A stretch of DNA of 64,000 nt, taken from Undibacterium umbellatum. Lineage in GTDB: Bacteria; Pseudomonadota; Gammaproteobacteria; Burkholderiales; Burkholderiaceae_D. The DNA lies in contig NZ_JACOFX010000006.1 of assembly GCF_014284125.1 (NCBI RefSeq), positions 205,367 to 269,366 of the forward strand, written 5' to 3'. Position numbers and translations under genes: made by a program. Each line of letters begins with the position of its first letter. Position 1 is the stretch's first letter. This document shows, piece after piece, positions 19,925 to 28,215 of this stretch. Under the pieces are notes generated by a model. That model searched no databases. It saw only the letters and a list, made by a program, of their open reading frames with translations, and was not told where the DNA came from.

Positions 19925-21005
19925 TGTTAACCTTCGTACTCTCGTAGTGTAAATTTATTCTGCTTAAGCATGGATCAGGCCCGAGTGGGGTACATGCGGG
20001 CCTTTAATGGCAAAATCTTAGAAAAAAAACTATTGAATAGTTTAATTTACATATTGCAGGTGCAAATTAATTTTACCCTTGTGTTTTCAAACAATTTAGC
20101 TTGTATGCATGCCAAAAAGCCGTAACCTTAACGCAAGAGTCACATCGGTGGGAAATGAAAAGAAATTTTTATTTCACACGGTAATGCTCAAGTGTGACAA
20201 TTTTTTTCAATTTGTGATTTTCAAGTGCAGTTTGATCGTGATTGCGCACCAGAGAAGGAGTGATGATGTTGCCTTGCACCATTGCGGTGCAATACTGCGG
20301 CGCAACTTTAGATAGTTTGGAGGCTAAAAAGAGGCTCAAAAAAAATTAAATTTCGGCGAGTAGCTAAGTCGGCAAATTTATCAATGTAAGGAAGTGTAAA
20401 AATAGCTGCGCTGACATGATTTATGCTGCACAGCACAAAAGAATAGGTTTCCTAAGCGCGTGTTTTTTTGGCAAAATGCGTCATGTTGTTTTTTTGATGG
20501 ACCAGCTGTCATACTACTTGACAGTTTCTGTGCGGAAGTGGTTTTATGCGCCTTCGGAAAATTTTCTGACGCTTAAATTTACATTTCGCAGATGTGAAGG
20601 CAACTTTTTTTACATGAATAAATTAAGTTGCCAGCCAATTTGCAGTGTAACCATCTGCAGCAGGTAAAAATTTCCGGACCACCTTGCGAGCTATTGTCCT
20701 TCGGGGCCGTAGAGCATGGTTGATGAAATAAGAAATAGATCAATAAGTTTATTATTTGGTTAATTGCTGACGTAGTCAGTAAAGTAGTCAGTAAAGCTTG
20801 ATATTTTGGTTGCAGGCAAAATTAAATAAGTCAGTTTCACAAGAAAACTCGATTTATATTTTGATGAGCCTGCTGCTTATGAATTTATAAGTGGTTTTGT
20901 ATCGGTATGGCTTTTTATTGATGCTCAGCATTTATAATCACTTTTTTGTTTGAGTTGTTTTGACTTGCGTCAGACAGTAGACCTTGTGGTAGTGGAGGAG
21001 CAGTA
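19925..21005. other. Long AT-rich intergenic region between peptide operon and tonB
   Basis: About 1.08 kb separates two divergent transcription units and must carry both promoters. It is clearly more AT-rich than the flanking genes. The open frames inside it (20109-20315 and 20416-20667) are short, lack ribosome sites and read as low-complexity, so I do not call them genes. A 12-base tandem repeat lies at 20772-20795. I see no tRNA, and no terminator I can defend. Confidence 0.5.
20772..20795. repeat. Two-copy 12-bp tandem repeat upstream of tonB
   Basis: The unit gtagtcagtaaa occurs twice head to tail, 211 bases before the tonB start. It could be a regulator site or a replication slip; the sequence alone does not decide. 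Confidence 0.6.
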
Positions 21006-21677
21006 ATGGATTTTTCAAATCGCCAGCAAGAGCCGGGGAAGAAGTTTATAGGTATAGGGCTGGTAATCGCATTTCACTTACTGGTGGTATATGCGCTGGT
21101 ATCAGGATTGGCTCGCAAGGCCATGGAAGTGGTGATCAAGCCAGCAGAAGTCAAGCTGGTGGAAGAGGTGAAACCACCGCCACCACCGCCAGATACACCG
21201 CCACCGCCGCCACCAAAACTGCTGGCCCCACCGCCACCGTTCATTCCGCCACCGGAAGTCCAGGTACAACAACCGGTACAACAGCAGCCGACGATCGCCG
21301 CCGTATCGAATGTCAAGCCAGAGAACCCGACATTCGCCAAGACCCAGGCCCCACCTGCTCCCGTAGCAGAAGCCAAGCCTACAGGTCCTGTGACAGTACC
21401 AGGCGTGATCGATTTTAACGTTGGTGGTTGCAAACCGGAATATCCGCGTGCATCGCTGCGTAACGAAGAAACTGGTACCGTGCAATTATCCGTCCTCATC
21501 GGTGCAGATGGCTCGGTAGCCGATGTCAAGATCGACAAATCCAGTGGCTTCCGCGGTCTCGATAATGCAGTGAAGTCCCAATTGATGTCAGGTTCCTGCA
21601 AAAACAAACCAGGTACCGTGGATGGCAAGCCACAACAGACATGGACCAAAGTCCAGTATGTCTGGAAGTTGGAGTAA
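21006..21677 (+). CDS. tonB: TonB energy transducer
   Basis: 223 residues. Layout: short cytoplasmic end, one membrane anchor (about 14-35), a proline-rich periplasmic spacer with PPPPPP runs (57-90), a linker, and a C-terminal TonB domain from about residue 140 (PEYPRASLRNEETGTVQLSV, ending VQYVWKLE). TonB carries proton-motive energy from ExbB/ExbD to outer-membrane receptors for siderophores and vitamin B12. A strong GGAGGAG ribosome site precedes the ATG. The exbB and two exbD genes follow. The long upstream region should hold its control, possibly iron-responsive, though no clear Fur box was seen. Confidence 0.95.
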   Translation: MDFSNRQQEPGKKFIGIGLVIAFHLLVVYALVSGLARKAMEVVIKPAEVKLVEEVKPPPPPPDTPPPPPPKLLAPPPPFIPPPEVQVQQPVQQQPTIAAVSNVKPENPTFAKTQAPPAPVAEAKPTGPVTVPGVIDFNVGGCKPEYPRASLRNEETGTVQLSVLIGADGSVADVKIDKSSGFRGLDNAVKSQLMSGSCKNKPGTVDGKPQQTWTKVQYVWKLE

Positions 21678-21841
21678 TAAAGAGACTCAGGCAAGAGCAG
21701 GCTGACAAATCAATGTTGCCTTCTCTACCCAAGAAAATTAAGTAGCAAACTAGATTAGTACCAGGCAACAAACAAACCAAGTAGCACATAAAAACAGTAG
21801 CAAGCAATACCAACCTTATTTTGTTAAAAGGAAGCACCTCA

Positions 21842-22723
21842 ATGAAAACCCGTTTCTCCGCATTCCTGGCTGCAACACTCCTGGCTTTGACAGCCGCCGT
21901 TGCCGTCGCTCCTGCCTCCGCTCAAGGTCCAGCTTCTGCTGCCGCCTCTGCTCCAGCAGCTCCTGCTGCTGAAGCTGCCGCCGCTCCAGCTGCCCCCGCC
22001 GATGCTGGCGCTCCCGCAGCTGCACCAGCAGCAGCCAAAGAAGTGATAGAAAATCCATACGGCCTCGATGCCCTCTGGAAAACAGGTGACTTCGTTGCCA
22101 AAGGCACACTCATCATCATGGTCATCATGTCCATGGGTAGCTGGTACATCCTCATCACCAAAATCATCGACCAGGTCAAACTGTCTGGCCAGGCAACAGA
22201 TGCACGCACCAAATTCTGGAAAGCAGCCTCCGTACAAGCCGGTGCCGCTTCCCTGAAAGAAGGCAGCCCATTCCGCTTCATCGCTGACTCTGGCATCAAA
22301 GCCACAGAACACCATGAAGGCGCTTTGCTGGAACAAATCGATTTGAACACCTGGGTCTCCATGTCCATCCAGCGCGCTGTGGAAAAAGTCCAGAGCCGCC
22401 TGCAAGACGGCCTGGCATTCCTGGCAACAGTTGGTTCCACAGCACCGTTCGTAGGTCTGTTCGGTACAGTATGGGGTATCTACCATGCGCTGACAGCCAT
22501 CGGTATGTCCGGTCAGGCATCGATCGACAAAGTAGCGGGTCCGGTTGGTGAAGCGCTGATCATGACCGCGATTGGTCTGGCTGTGGCTGTTCCTGCCGTT
22601 CTGGGTTACAACTTCCTGGTACGCCGCAACAAGAGCGCCATGGAAGAAGTCCGTGCTTTCTCCGCTGACCTGCATTCTGTAGTTCTGTCCGGCAACATGG
22701 GCAAAACAGCAGCAAAGAAATAA
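21842..22723 (+). CDS. exbB: ExbB/TolQ/MotA-family proton channel protein
   Basis: 293 residues from the ATG at 21842, which follows AAAGGAAG; an open frame begins 7 codons earlier. It starts with a signal-like sequence ending ASA (about 27), then an Ala/Pro-rich linker (29-65), then three membrane segments (first about 88-108) with the MotA/TolQ/ExbB domain (TVGSTAPFVGLFGTVWGIYHAL, GPVGEALIMTAIGLAVAVPAV). With ExbD it forms the proton-driven motor for TonB. The linker-bearing N-terminus is common in beta-proteobacteria. Confidence 0.95.
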   Translation: MKTRFSAFLAATLLALTAAVAVAPASAQGPASAAASAPAAPAAEAAAAPAAPADAGAPAAAPAAAKEVIENPYGLDALWKTGDFVAKGTLIIMVIMSMGSWYILITKIIDQVKLSGQATDARTKFWKAASVQAGAASLKEGSPFRFIADSGIKATEHHEGALLEQIDLNTWVSMSIQRAVEKVQSRLQDGLAFLATVGSTAPFVGLFGTVWGIYHALTAIGMSGQASIDKVAGPVGEALIMTAIGLAVAVPAVLGYNFLVRRNKSAMEEVRAFSADLHSVVLSGNMGKTAAKK

Positions 22724-22746
22724 TTAGCAGTCACTGATTAACACCA

Positions 22747-22919
22747 GAAGACCTCTCAACGCAGAGGCACAGAGACACAGAGAAAAGCAAGAGGAAAATC
22801 TTCTTGTTGAAACTGATCGCAGATCATTTCTCCTGGACATTACAAGCAGTAAGTAATGAATAGGTTTTCTCTGTGGGTTTTTACTCTGTGTCTCTGTGTC
22901 TCTGTGGTGAGGGGTCTTC
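22747..22919. repeat. Large inverted (snap-back) repeat between exbB and exbD
   Basis: The left arm, about 22747-22797, and the right arm, about 22864-22919, are near-complementary: both contain cagagacacagaga-type runs bounded by gaagacc/ggtcttc. The arms are about 50 bases with some mismatches, around a spacer of about 66 bases. In RNA this would fold into a long hairpin inside the exbB-exbD transcript. Similar acagagacacagag repeats are scattered in many proteobacterial genomes; I cannot check copy number here. Confidence 0.75.
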
Positions 22920-22949
22920 CGTATTCAGTAATTTGAAAGAGAACACATT

Positions 22950-23384
22950 ATGGCAATGGCAATTGGCAATGATGGTGATGGCGAAGACGAAGTCAACAGC
23001 ACCATCAACACCACCCCGCTGGTAGACGTCATGCTGGTTTTGCTGATCATCTTCCTGATCACCACCCCGGTGATTACAGACACGATCAAGCTCAAGCTGC
23101 CGGCAGAGCACAACCAGATTTACAAAACCAAACCGGAAAACATCACCTTGTCGATCAACAAGGATGGTGATCTGTACTGGAACGGCAGTACCAAGCCGCT
23201 TGGTGGCACGGATGCCCTGTTTGAACGACTCAAGGTAGAAGCAGTCAAGGTCCCGCAACCGGAGTTGCATATCCGTGGTGACCAGAATGCCCGTTATGAG
23301 TTTGTCGGCAAGAGCATTTTGACAGCCCAGCGTGCAGGTATCGCCAAGGTCGGCTTCGTTATTGAACCGCCAGCGCGGAACTAA
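22950..23384 (+). CDS. exbD: ExbD biopolymer transport protein (first copy)
   Basis: 144 residues. A short cytoplasmic N-terminus, one membrane helix carrying the essential aspartate (TTPLVDVMLVLL, Asp26), and a periplasmic domain of about 90 residues ending EPPARN. It forms the ExbB-ExbD proton channel. The start lies about 30 bases past the right arm of the inverted repeat. A second exbD follows 14 bases downstream; paired ExbD proteins with one TonB/ExbB are common in beta- and gamma-proteobacteria. Confidence 0.94.
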   Translation: MAMAIGNDGDGEDEVNSTINTTPLVDVMLVLLIIFLITTPVITDTIKLKLPAEHNQIYKTKPENITLSINKDGDLYWNGSTKPLGGTDALFERLKVEAVKVPQPELHIRGDQNARYEFVGKSILTAQRAGIAKVGFVIEPPARN

Positions 23385-23398
23385 GTAAAGGAATCATT

Positions 23399-23827
23399 AT
23401 GGGTATGCAAATAGGTTCCGGCAGCGCGTCTGCTGATCCAGAAGTAATGATAGAAATGAACATGACGCCTTTGATTGACGTCATGCTGGTGTTGATCATC
23501 ATGTTGATCATCACAATTCCCATTCAGAATCATGCGGTCAATCTGAATATGCCGCAAGGGCCGTCGCCAGTGAAGCAGACGGATCCTATCGTCGTGAATA
23601 TTGACGTGGATTTTGATGGTACTGTGTCCTGGAATGGTGCAGCAGTGAATCCAAGCGAACTGGATGCCAAGCTGGCAGAAGCGGCAGCGCAACCTGACCA
23701 GCCAGAAGTGCATTTGCGTCCGGTGGCTGTCGTTCCTTACAAATCTGTGGCGGCTGTCATGGCAGCGGCACAGCGTCTTGGCGTGACCAAGATTGGTATG
23801 GTTGGCAACGAACAGTTCTTGAAATGA
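23399..23827 (+). CDS. exbD: ExbD biopolymer transport protein (second copy)
   Basis: 142 residues with the same plan as the gene upstream: NMTPLIDVMLVL with the proton-carrying Asp27 in the single membrane helix, then a periplasmic domain. It is clearly diverged from the first copy (DFDGTVSWNGAAV against DKDGDLYWNGSTK), so it is an old paralogue rather than a recent duplicate. It ends the tonB cluster before a strong terminator at 23893. Confidence 0.94.
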   Translation: MGMQIGSGSASADPEVMIEMNMTPLIDVMLVLIIMLIITIPIQNHAVNLNMPQGPSPVKQTDPIVVNIDVDFDGTVSWNGAAVNPSELDAKLAEAAAQPDQPEVHLRPVAVVPYKSVAAVMAAAQRLGVTKIGMVGNEQFLK

Positions 23828-23892
23828 TAAATCAGCATTTCAAGATGGTTTCGGCGCAACAATGCTGAGTTATTAAGGTATGATAGAAAATT

Positions 23893-23917
23893 GGCAGGGT
23901 TAACCCTGCCATTTTTC
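23893..23917 (+). terminator. Rho-independent terminator of tonB-exbBD cluster
   Basis: A perfect 18-base palindrome (ggcaggg/ccctgcc around ttaa) is followed by ATTTTT, 66 bases past the second exbD stop. Confidence 0.88.
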
Positions 23918-23997
23918 ATATTCACGGGTTGAGCCTTGGTCCTTTCTAAAGCTGCAGTCCCAAAGTTTATTAAATTTATTGATTGAGAGATCAACAT

Positions 23998-25251
23998 ATG
24001 AAGCAACTTCGCTTGTCTCGTATTGCTGTATTGATTGCAGCTATTGGCTTTGCAGCCATTCCGGAATTAACAAATATCGCCGCAAATCAAGCCTATGCCC
24101 AAGAAGCCATGCGCCCTGAAATTGGCCGCATTGTGCAAGCAGCTGGTGAACTGTACAAAGCGAAGAAGTATAAAGAGGCGCTATCCAAGATTCATGAGGC
24201 CAATAGCATAGGCGGTAAGACAGTCAATGAAAGCTTTACGATAGAGCGCATGCGCTTGTCGATCGCTTCTGCAGCTGGCGACAATGATACGGTGATCCGT
24301 GCAGCAGAAACGATTGTTTCGGCAAATAAACTGGGCGGCAAAGAACAGTTGCAAATGATACAGGTGCTGGCGAATGCCTATTTCAAGGCTGGTAACTACG
24401 CCAAAGCAGCGCAATGGTATAACCGCTATTATGCGGATGGTGGTACAGACCCTTCTCTGCGCCCTTATCTGATACAGGCTATGTCGCAAAGTGGTGACAG
24501 TGCCAAAGCGATGAAAGAGATTAACGCTGAGCTGGCAGCAGATGAAAAAGCTGGCCGTACGCCAAGCCTGACCAATCTGGAATATCTGGCCAATGATGCG
24601 CTGAAGCGTAAAGACATGGCAACTTATTCCAGCGCCCTGGAAAAAATGGTGTCTTTCCATGGTAAAAAAGAATTCTGGGTTAACCTGCTGAATAATATCG
24701 AGAGAAAACCTGGCTATTCAGAAAGACTGAAACTGGATTTGATGCGCCTCAAACTGGCTCTGGGTCAAATCACAAAAACTTCTGATTACATGGATATGTC
24801 CTTGTTCGCGATCCAGGCTGGTTATCCTGCTGAAGCGATCAAAGTGATCGATGCCGGCTATAAAGCAGGGGCATTGGGTGAAGGCAAGGATGCGGATCGT
24901 CATAAGCGTTTGCGTGACATGGCAAACAAGACGCAAACCGAAAGCAATAGCTCCCTGGCAGCCAGTGAAGCAGAAGCCAAGGCGGCTAAAGATGGCAATG
25001 GTCTGGTTAATATTGGCTTTGCCTATGTGACAGCCGGGCAGGTTGATAAAGGCCTGAGCATGATGGAAGAGGGTATTGCCAAGGGTGGTCTCAAGCAGGA
25101 AGATGATGCCAAATTGCATTTGGGTGTAGCTCAACTGCAGGCTGGTAAGAAAGCCAATGCGATCAAGACTTTCAAAACAGTGCGTGGCACAGACGGTACA
25201 GCCGATCTGGCGCGTTACTGGGTAATCTATGCAAATCAGTCAGGCAAGTAA
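23998..25251 (+). CDS. Exported TPR-repeat protein linked to tonB cluster
   Basis: 417 residues from the ATG at 23998 (five codons inside a longer frame). The signal peptide runs to about residue 35 (ends AYAQ). The mature part is almost wholly helical TPR-like repeats (AGNYAKAAQWYNRYYADGG, AGYPAEAIKVIDAGYKAGA, AGQVDKGLSMMEEGIAKGG) and should be periplasmic. A terminator separates it from exbD, so it has its own promoter, but the same gene order recurs in related genomes as far as I recall. No enzyme motif is visible. A supporting role for TonB-dependent uptake is only a guess from position. Confidence 0.82.
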   Translation: MKQLRLSRIAVLIAAIGFAAIPELTNIAANQAYAQEAMRPEIGRIVQAAGELYKAKKYKEALSKIHEANSIGGKTVNESFTIERMRLSIASAAGDNDTVIRAAETIVSANKLGGKEQLQMIQVLANAYFKAGNYAKAAQWYNRYYADGGTDPSLRPYLIQAMSQSGDSAKAMKEINAELAADEKAGRTPSLTNLEYLANDALKRKDMATYSSALEKMVSFHGKKEFWVNLLNNIERKPGYSERLKLDLMRLKLALGQITKTSDYMDMSLFAIQAGYPAEAIKVIDAGYKAGALGEGKDADRHKRLRDMANKTQTESNSSLAASEAEAKAAKDGNGLVNIGFAYVTAGQVDKGLSMMEEGIAKGGLKQEDDAKLHLGVAQLQAGKKANAIKTFKTVRGTDGTADLARYWVIYANQSGK

Positions 25252-25272
25252 TTGACCGTAGTGTGATTGCAA

Positions 25273-25306
25273 ATAACAAGGGCGCGTGATGCGCCCTTGT
25301 TATTTT
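25273..25306 (+). terminator. Bidirectional terminator between convergent genes
   Basis: The stem ataacaagggcgc (25273-25285) pairs with gcgcccttgttat (25291-25303), flanked by A and T runs. It serves the TPR gene and, on the other strand, the GGDEF gene ending at 25328. Confidence 0.85.
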
Positions 25307-25327
25307 ATGAGTTGGCCAGATGATCGT

Positions 25328-26332
25328 TTAACTTGCCACCTGGTTCCGCCCGTTGGCTTTGGCGCGGTACAGTGCCGCATCGGCACAACTGATGAGGGCA
25401 TTACTGTCTTGCTCATCACTTAAGGTGGCGACTCCAAAGGAGCCTGTAATGTGTGGCAAGGGTTTATGCCGGTCAATAAATACCTTGGTTTTGCCTAAGC
25501 GGTTGCATAGTCTTTGCGCTACTCCCAGCGCTGACTTATGATTGGCACCAGGTAGTATGACCATCATCTCTTCGCCGCCATAGCGCGCAGCAAAGTCACT
25601 CGGACGCAGTCCTGCATTCAAGACCTTGGCAGCAGTTTGCAGGGCATCATCCCCGAGCAAATGACCATGCTCGTCATTGAAACGCTTGAAGTGATCCAGA
25701 TCTACCATGATGATGCTCAAGGCAGCAGCTGTAGCATGGGCGTGCTGTACCATTCCCGGTAGCTGCGCATTCAGCCAGGCGCGATTGTGCAAGCCGGTGA
25801 GTCCATCTACCATGGATAACTGGCGGTAAAATTCCCCCACTTTTTGACGGCTACGTATCTGTGCATTGGCAGCCCGGATGCGAAAAGACAAGAGCTGCAA
25901 TAGATTGCGGGCAACACCATTCGATTCATCAATCAGTCGCCACAGTGTCTCGGCCTCAATCAAGAGCAATTCACTGTCACTGATTGCCGAGATGGTGGCA
26001 GAATGGATTTCTTCGTCCAGGACCGAGATTTCACCGACGCATTCACCTGGCAGGAACTGGGTAATGGTATTTTCTAGCTGGTTGCTTTGTTCCGTCAGAC
26101 GGGTTACGCCCAAAGCACCTCGCAGCACAATAAACAGCTTGGCACCAGCACTGTTGGCGTCCAGGACGACTTGACCGGCGCATGCTTTGACTACCAGGCA
26201 ATCTTTGACTATGTCAGCAATGAGTTTTCTGTTCTCTTCTGTAATGTCGCGAAAAAGATGGATATCTTCTATACGGTAGTTCGTTGCCTTGAAACGCATC
26301 AGTTGTTCCAAAATCATTTTATCCAGATACAT
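25328..26332 (-). CDS. Diguanylate cyclase with N-terminal cyclic-nucleotide-binding fold
   Basis: About 334 residues. A CRP-like cupin fold (about 25-150: LFIVLRGALGV, FLPGECVGEISVL) is joined by a short helix to a GGDEF domain from about residue 175. The active site is GGEEM (252-256), a functional variant. An inhibitory I-site RPSD sits five residues before it, so product inhibition is expected. It makes cyclic di-GMP. The start is unsure: ATG at 26332 avoids overlap with the upstream gene, while ATG at 26299 has a better GGA ribosome site. It follows the HDOD gene in the same direction. Confidence 0.9.
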   Translation of the reverse strand: MYLDKMILEQLMRFKATNYRIEDIHLFRDITEENRKLIADIVKDCLVVKACAGQVVLDANSAGAKLFIVLRGALGVTRLTEQSNQLENTITQFLPGECVGEISVLDEEIHSATISAISDSELLLIEAETLWRLIDESNGVARNLLQLLSFRIRAANAQIRSRQKVGEFYRQLSMVDGLTGLHNRAWLNAQLPGMVQHAHATAAALSIIMVDLDHFKRFNDEHGHLLGDDALQTAAKVLNAGLRPSDFAARYGGEEMMVILPGANHKSALGVAQRLCNRLGKTKVFIDRHKPLPHITGSFGVATLSDEQDSNALISCADAALYRAKANGRNQVAS

Positions 26333-26351
26333 GAGGCAAAAATAAAAAATG

Positions 26352-27206
26352 TCAAAGTACGATCTGATCCAAAGCATCGAAGCGCATTTCAGTTTCGTGA
26401 AAAATGCTCAAGTAGTCAGCTTCACCAAGCCCTAGCGTATCCCAAGCTGACTGCGACAGCAAGGGCAGCCTGTCGTTTTCATCGTGAGACAGATCAAGTG
26501 CATGCACAATTGCGTTCGCGATATGGACAACAGAGGCCAGGACATGTAAATTTTCCTGTTCAGGATGGTGATGGCCACGGATAGCATCGCACACAGCTTC
26601 AGAGAAATTCCAGTGTGTGGCAAGTGCCAAACCTGCATCGACATGGTCGATGTGCATGATGCTGCGTTCCGCGACCAGTAAATCGGCATCGGTATATGCT
26701 TGATAGCGCAAGACTTCATCATAATTTGCTGGGTAACAAGTCACCAGAACCAGACGGCCTAGGTCGTGCAGCAAACCGGCTGTGAATGCGAAATCATGCT
26801 TCATATGCAAAGTACGGGAAATCTGTTCGGCGCAAACAGCGGTGGCAATGCTGTGACGCCAAAATGCCTTGAAATTAAATCCGGGGCAATTTGCTGTGGG
26901 AAATTTATTGGCCAGTGTTGTCACGCGGATGAGATTCTTGACATTCTTGATCCCCAGCATGGCAGTCGCTTGCTGCAGGGTAACGACTTTCGAATTGTTG
27001 CCATAATAAGAAGAATTGGCCAGCCTGAGTAACTTCGCCGTGATGGAGTGATCCATGGCGATTTTTTCAGTGACCATGTCCAGGCTGCTTTCTTCATCTT
27101 CAAGATTTTGCAGCATTTCCATGGCGACTTCAGGCAGGGTAGGCAAATCCTTGATCTTTTTAACCATGTCATCGAGATGGATCTTGAATTCAGCGTTATC
27201 TGTCAT
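26352..27206 (-). CDS. HDOD domain signalling protein
   Basis: 284 residues made of one HDOD domain (DLPTLPEVAMEMLQNLED, SITAKLLRLANSSYYG, AGLLHDLGRLVLV). HDOD is a non-catalytic relative of HD phosphohydrolases found in bacterial signalling and motility control. Its start overlaps the end of the upstream small gene by four bases, so translation is coupled, and the GGDEF gene follows at once. The three genes form a small signalling operon. Ligand unknown. Confidence 0.9.
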   Translation of the reverse strand: MTDNAEFKIHLDDMVKKIKDLPTLPEVAMEMLQNLEDEESSLDMVTEKIAMDHSITAKLLRLANSSYYGNNSKVVTLQQATAMLGIKNVKNLIRVTTLANKFPTANCPGFNFKAFWRHSIATAVCAEQISRTLHMKHDFAFTAGLLHDLGRLVLVTCYPANYDEVLRYQAYTDADLLVAERSIMHIDHVDAGLALATHWNFSEAVCDAIRGHHHPEQENLHVLASVVHIANAIVHALDLSHDENDRLPLLSQSAWDTLGLGEADYLSIFHETEMRFDALDQIVL

Positions 27207-27523
27207 TTGGTTTCACCCTGACGGTAATGGATAACAAAGGATTTCAGGATACACGCAGGTTCGCTCTCGCCAATATGGCGGAAAATTTTTTCTATGCGCT
27301 CTAATTGAGTTGCGAGATTTTCGCTGTCTTCCTGTTCAGTTGCCGCCACACCTTCAATGGACAACTGATGTATGTCATGATGCGCTATTGCCTGAAGCAT
27401 GCGCTCGGTCAGGATAGTGCTGGCAGGTAGCAATACATGGCCTACTTTATCGAGCAAATCATCCGCCAGCACCATGCCAGGCGTGACCTTGGAAAGGGGC
27501 AAATAGTGATAATGTTTGTTCAT
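27203..27523 (-). CDS. Small protein resembling the N-terminal module of HD-GYP proteins
   Basis: 106 residues from the ATG at 27523. The segment LSKVTPGMVLADDLLDKVGHVLLPASTILTERML is like the beta-rich module found before HD-GYP domains in cyclic di-GMP phosphodiesterases (DUF3391-like), here as a stand-alone protein with a charged C-terminal tail. It overlaps the HDOD gene and probably works with it; a split sensor/HDOD pair is my inference. The start was chosen for MNKHYHYLPLSKV, which fits family openings; the frame is open 9 codons earlier. Confidence 0.7.
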   Translation of the reverse strand: MNKHYHYLPLSKVTPGMVLADDLLDKVGHVLLPASTILTERMLQAIAHHDIHQLSIEGVAATEQEDSENLATQLERIEKIFRHIGESEPACILKSFVIHYRQGETK

Positions 27524-27720
27524 GACACTTGCCTCGTTGAATGACATCACACCAGAACTGGCAGTTATGTATGGTTTCAGTGTAATAAAAAAATGCGCAA
27601 AAGAAAGTTACTTTTCATTAAGATACTGAACTTCAGAGAGAAGTCAAAGCTGGGTGAAACTGGATAGCAGTTACTGATGAATATACTACACCTGTTCTTG
27701 CTTGCAGTTTGATTCTGCTA

Positions 27721-28104
27721 GGGTGTGTGGACATATCTTTTAGTCAAGCGAATGGGTGAGAAACCTTGTCTGGCTAGGCGTGCGGAGCGCTGCTTGGCGA
27801 GCCAAGTGAGCGACGCACAACAACGCCAGGCGAGGTTTCTGGCCCATTCCCTCCGGGTTCCACCTGGGCGGCCCCACCTAGGCGGCCCCCATCATATCGC
27901 ACGCTGGACTGCAGGGTTTGCAAGATTCTGCGTCTTGTCAGGGGCACCAGCCCTGACTGCACCGCCCTTGCAGGGCGCTTGTGCGCTGGTAGGCGCACAT
28001 CGTTGCGCAGGCAGGCGGCATGCCGCCTGCAACCTCTGCTCCACCACATTGCCAGCCCGCGATATGGCGGGAACGCTTTGTCTAAAAGATATGTCAACAC
28101 GCCC
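27721..28104. mobile_element. 384-bp MITE-like element with terminal inverted repeats
   Basis: The left end (27721-27750) and the reverse complement of the right end (28074-28104) agree over about 30 bases with three mismatches and one indel; both carry gacatatcttttag. TA dinucleotides flank both ends (27719-27720, 28105-28106), fitting a TA target duplication. The interior is GC-rich and full of nested hairpins, including a perfect 20-base palindrome at 28011-28030 and an aaacctt.../...aggttt hairpin near the left end. No transposase is encoded; a 156-codon frame across it (27725-28195) reads as low-complexity and is not supported. Confidence 0.85.
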
Positions 28105-28215
28105 TAGTCACTGTAATTTATCATTTGTAATTTTCATTCAGGCAAATTTTTCCAACACTCTATCCCTCAGTCAGGTGGCATCATCGAACAATTAATTCAA
28201 CGCAGACCGCGCCTC

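Noticed and set aside
20109..20667. Two short plus-strand open frames in the tonB upstream region
   Set aside because: No ribosome sites, low-complexity phenylalanine/cysteine-rich translations, and AT-rich non-coding composition.
22747..22919. A CRISPR array in the repetitive exbB-exbD spacer
   Set aside because: Only two inverted, not direct, copies, with no regular spacers and no cas genes in the window.
22881..23270. Antisense frame over exbD
   Set aside because: Shadow of exbD; its last codons are the acagagacacagag repeat.
27725..28195. A 156-codon frame across the MITE
   Set aside because: The translation is Arg/Ala/Cys-rich, follows the hairpins of the element, and has no family resemblance or ribosome site.
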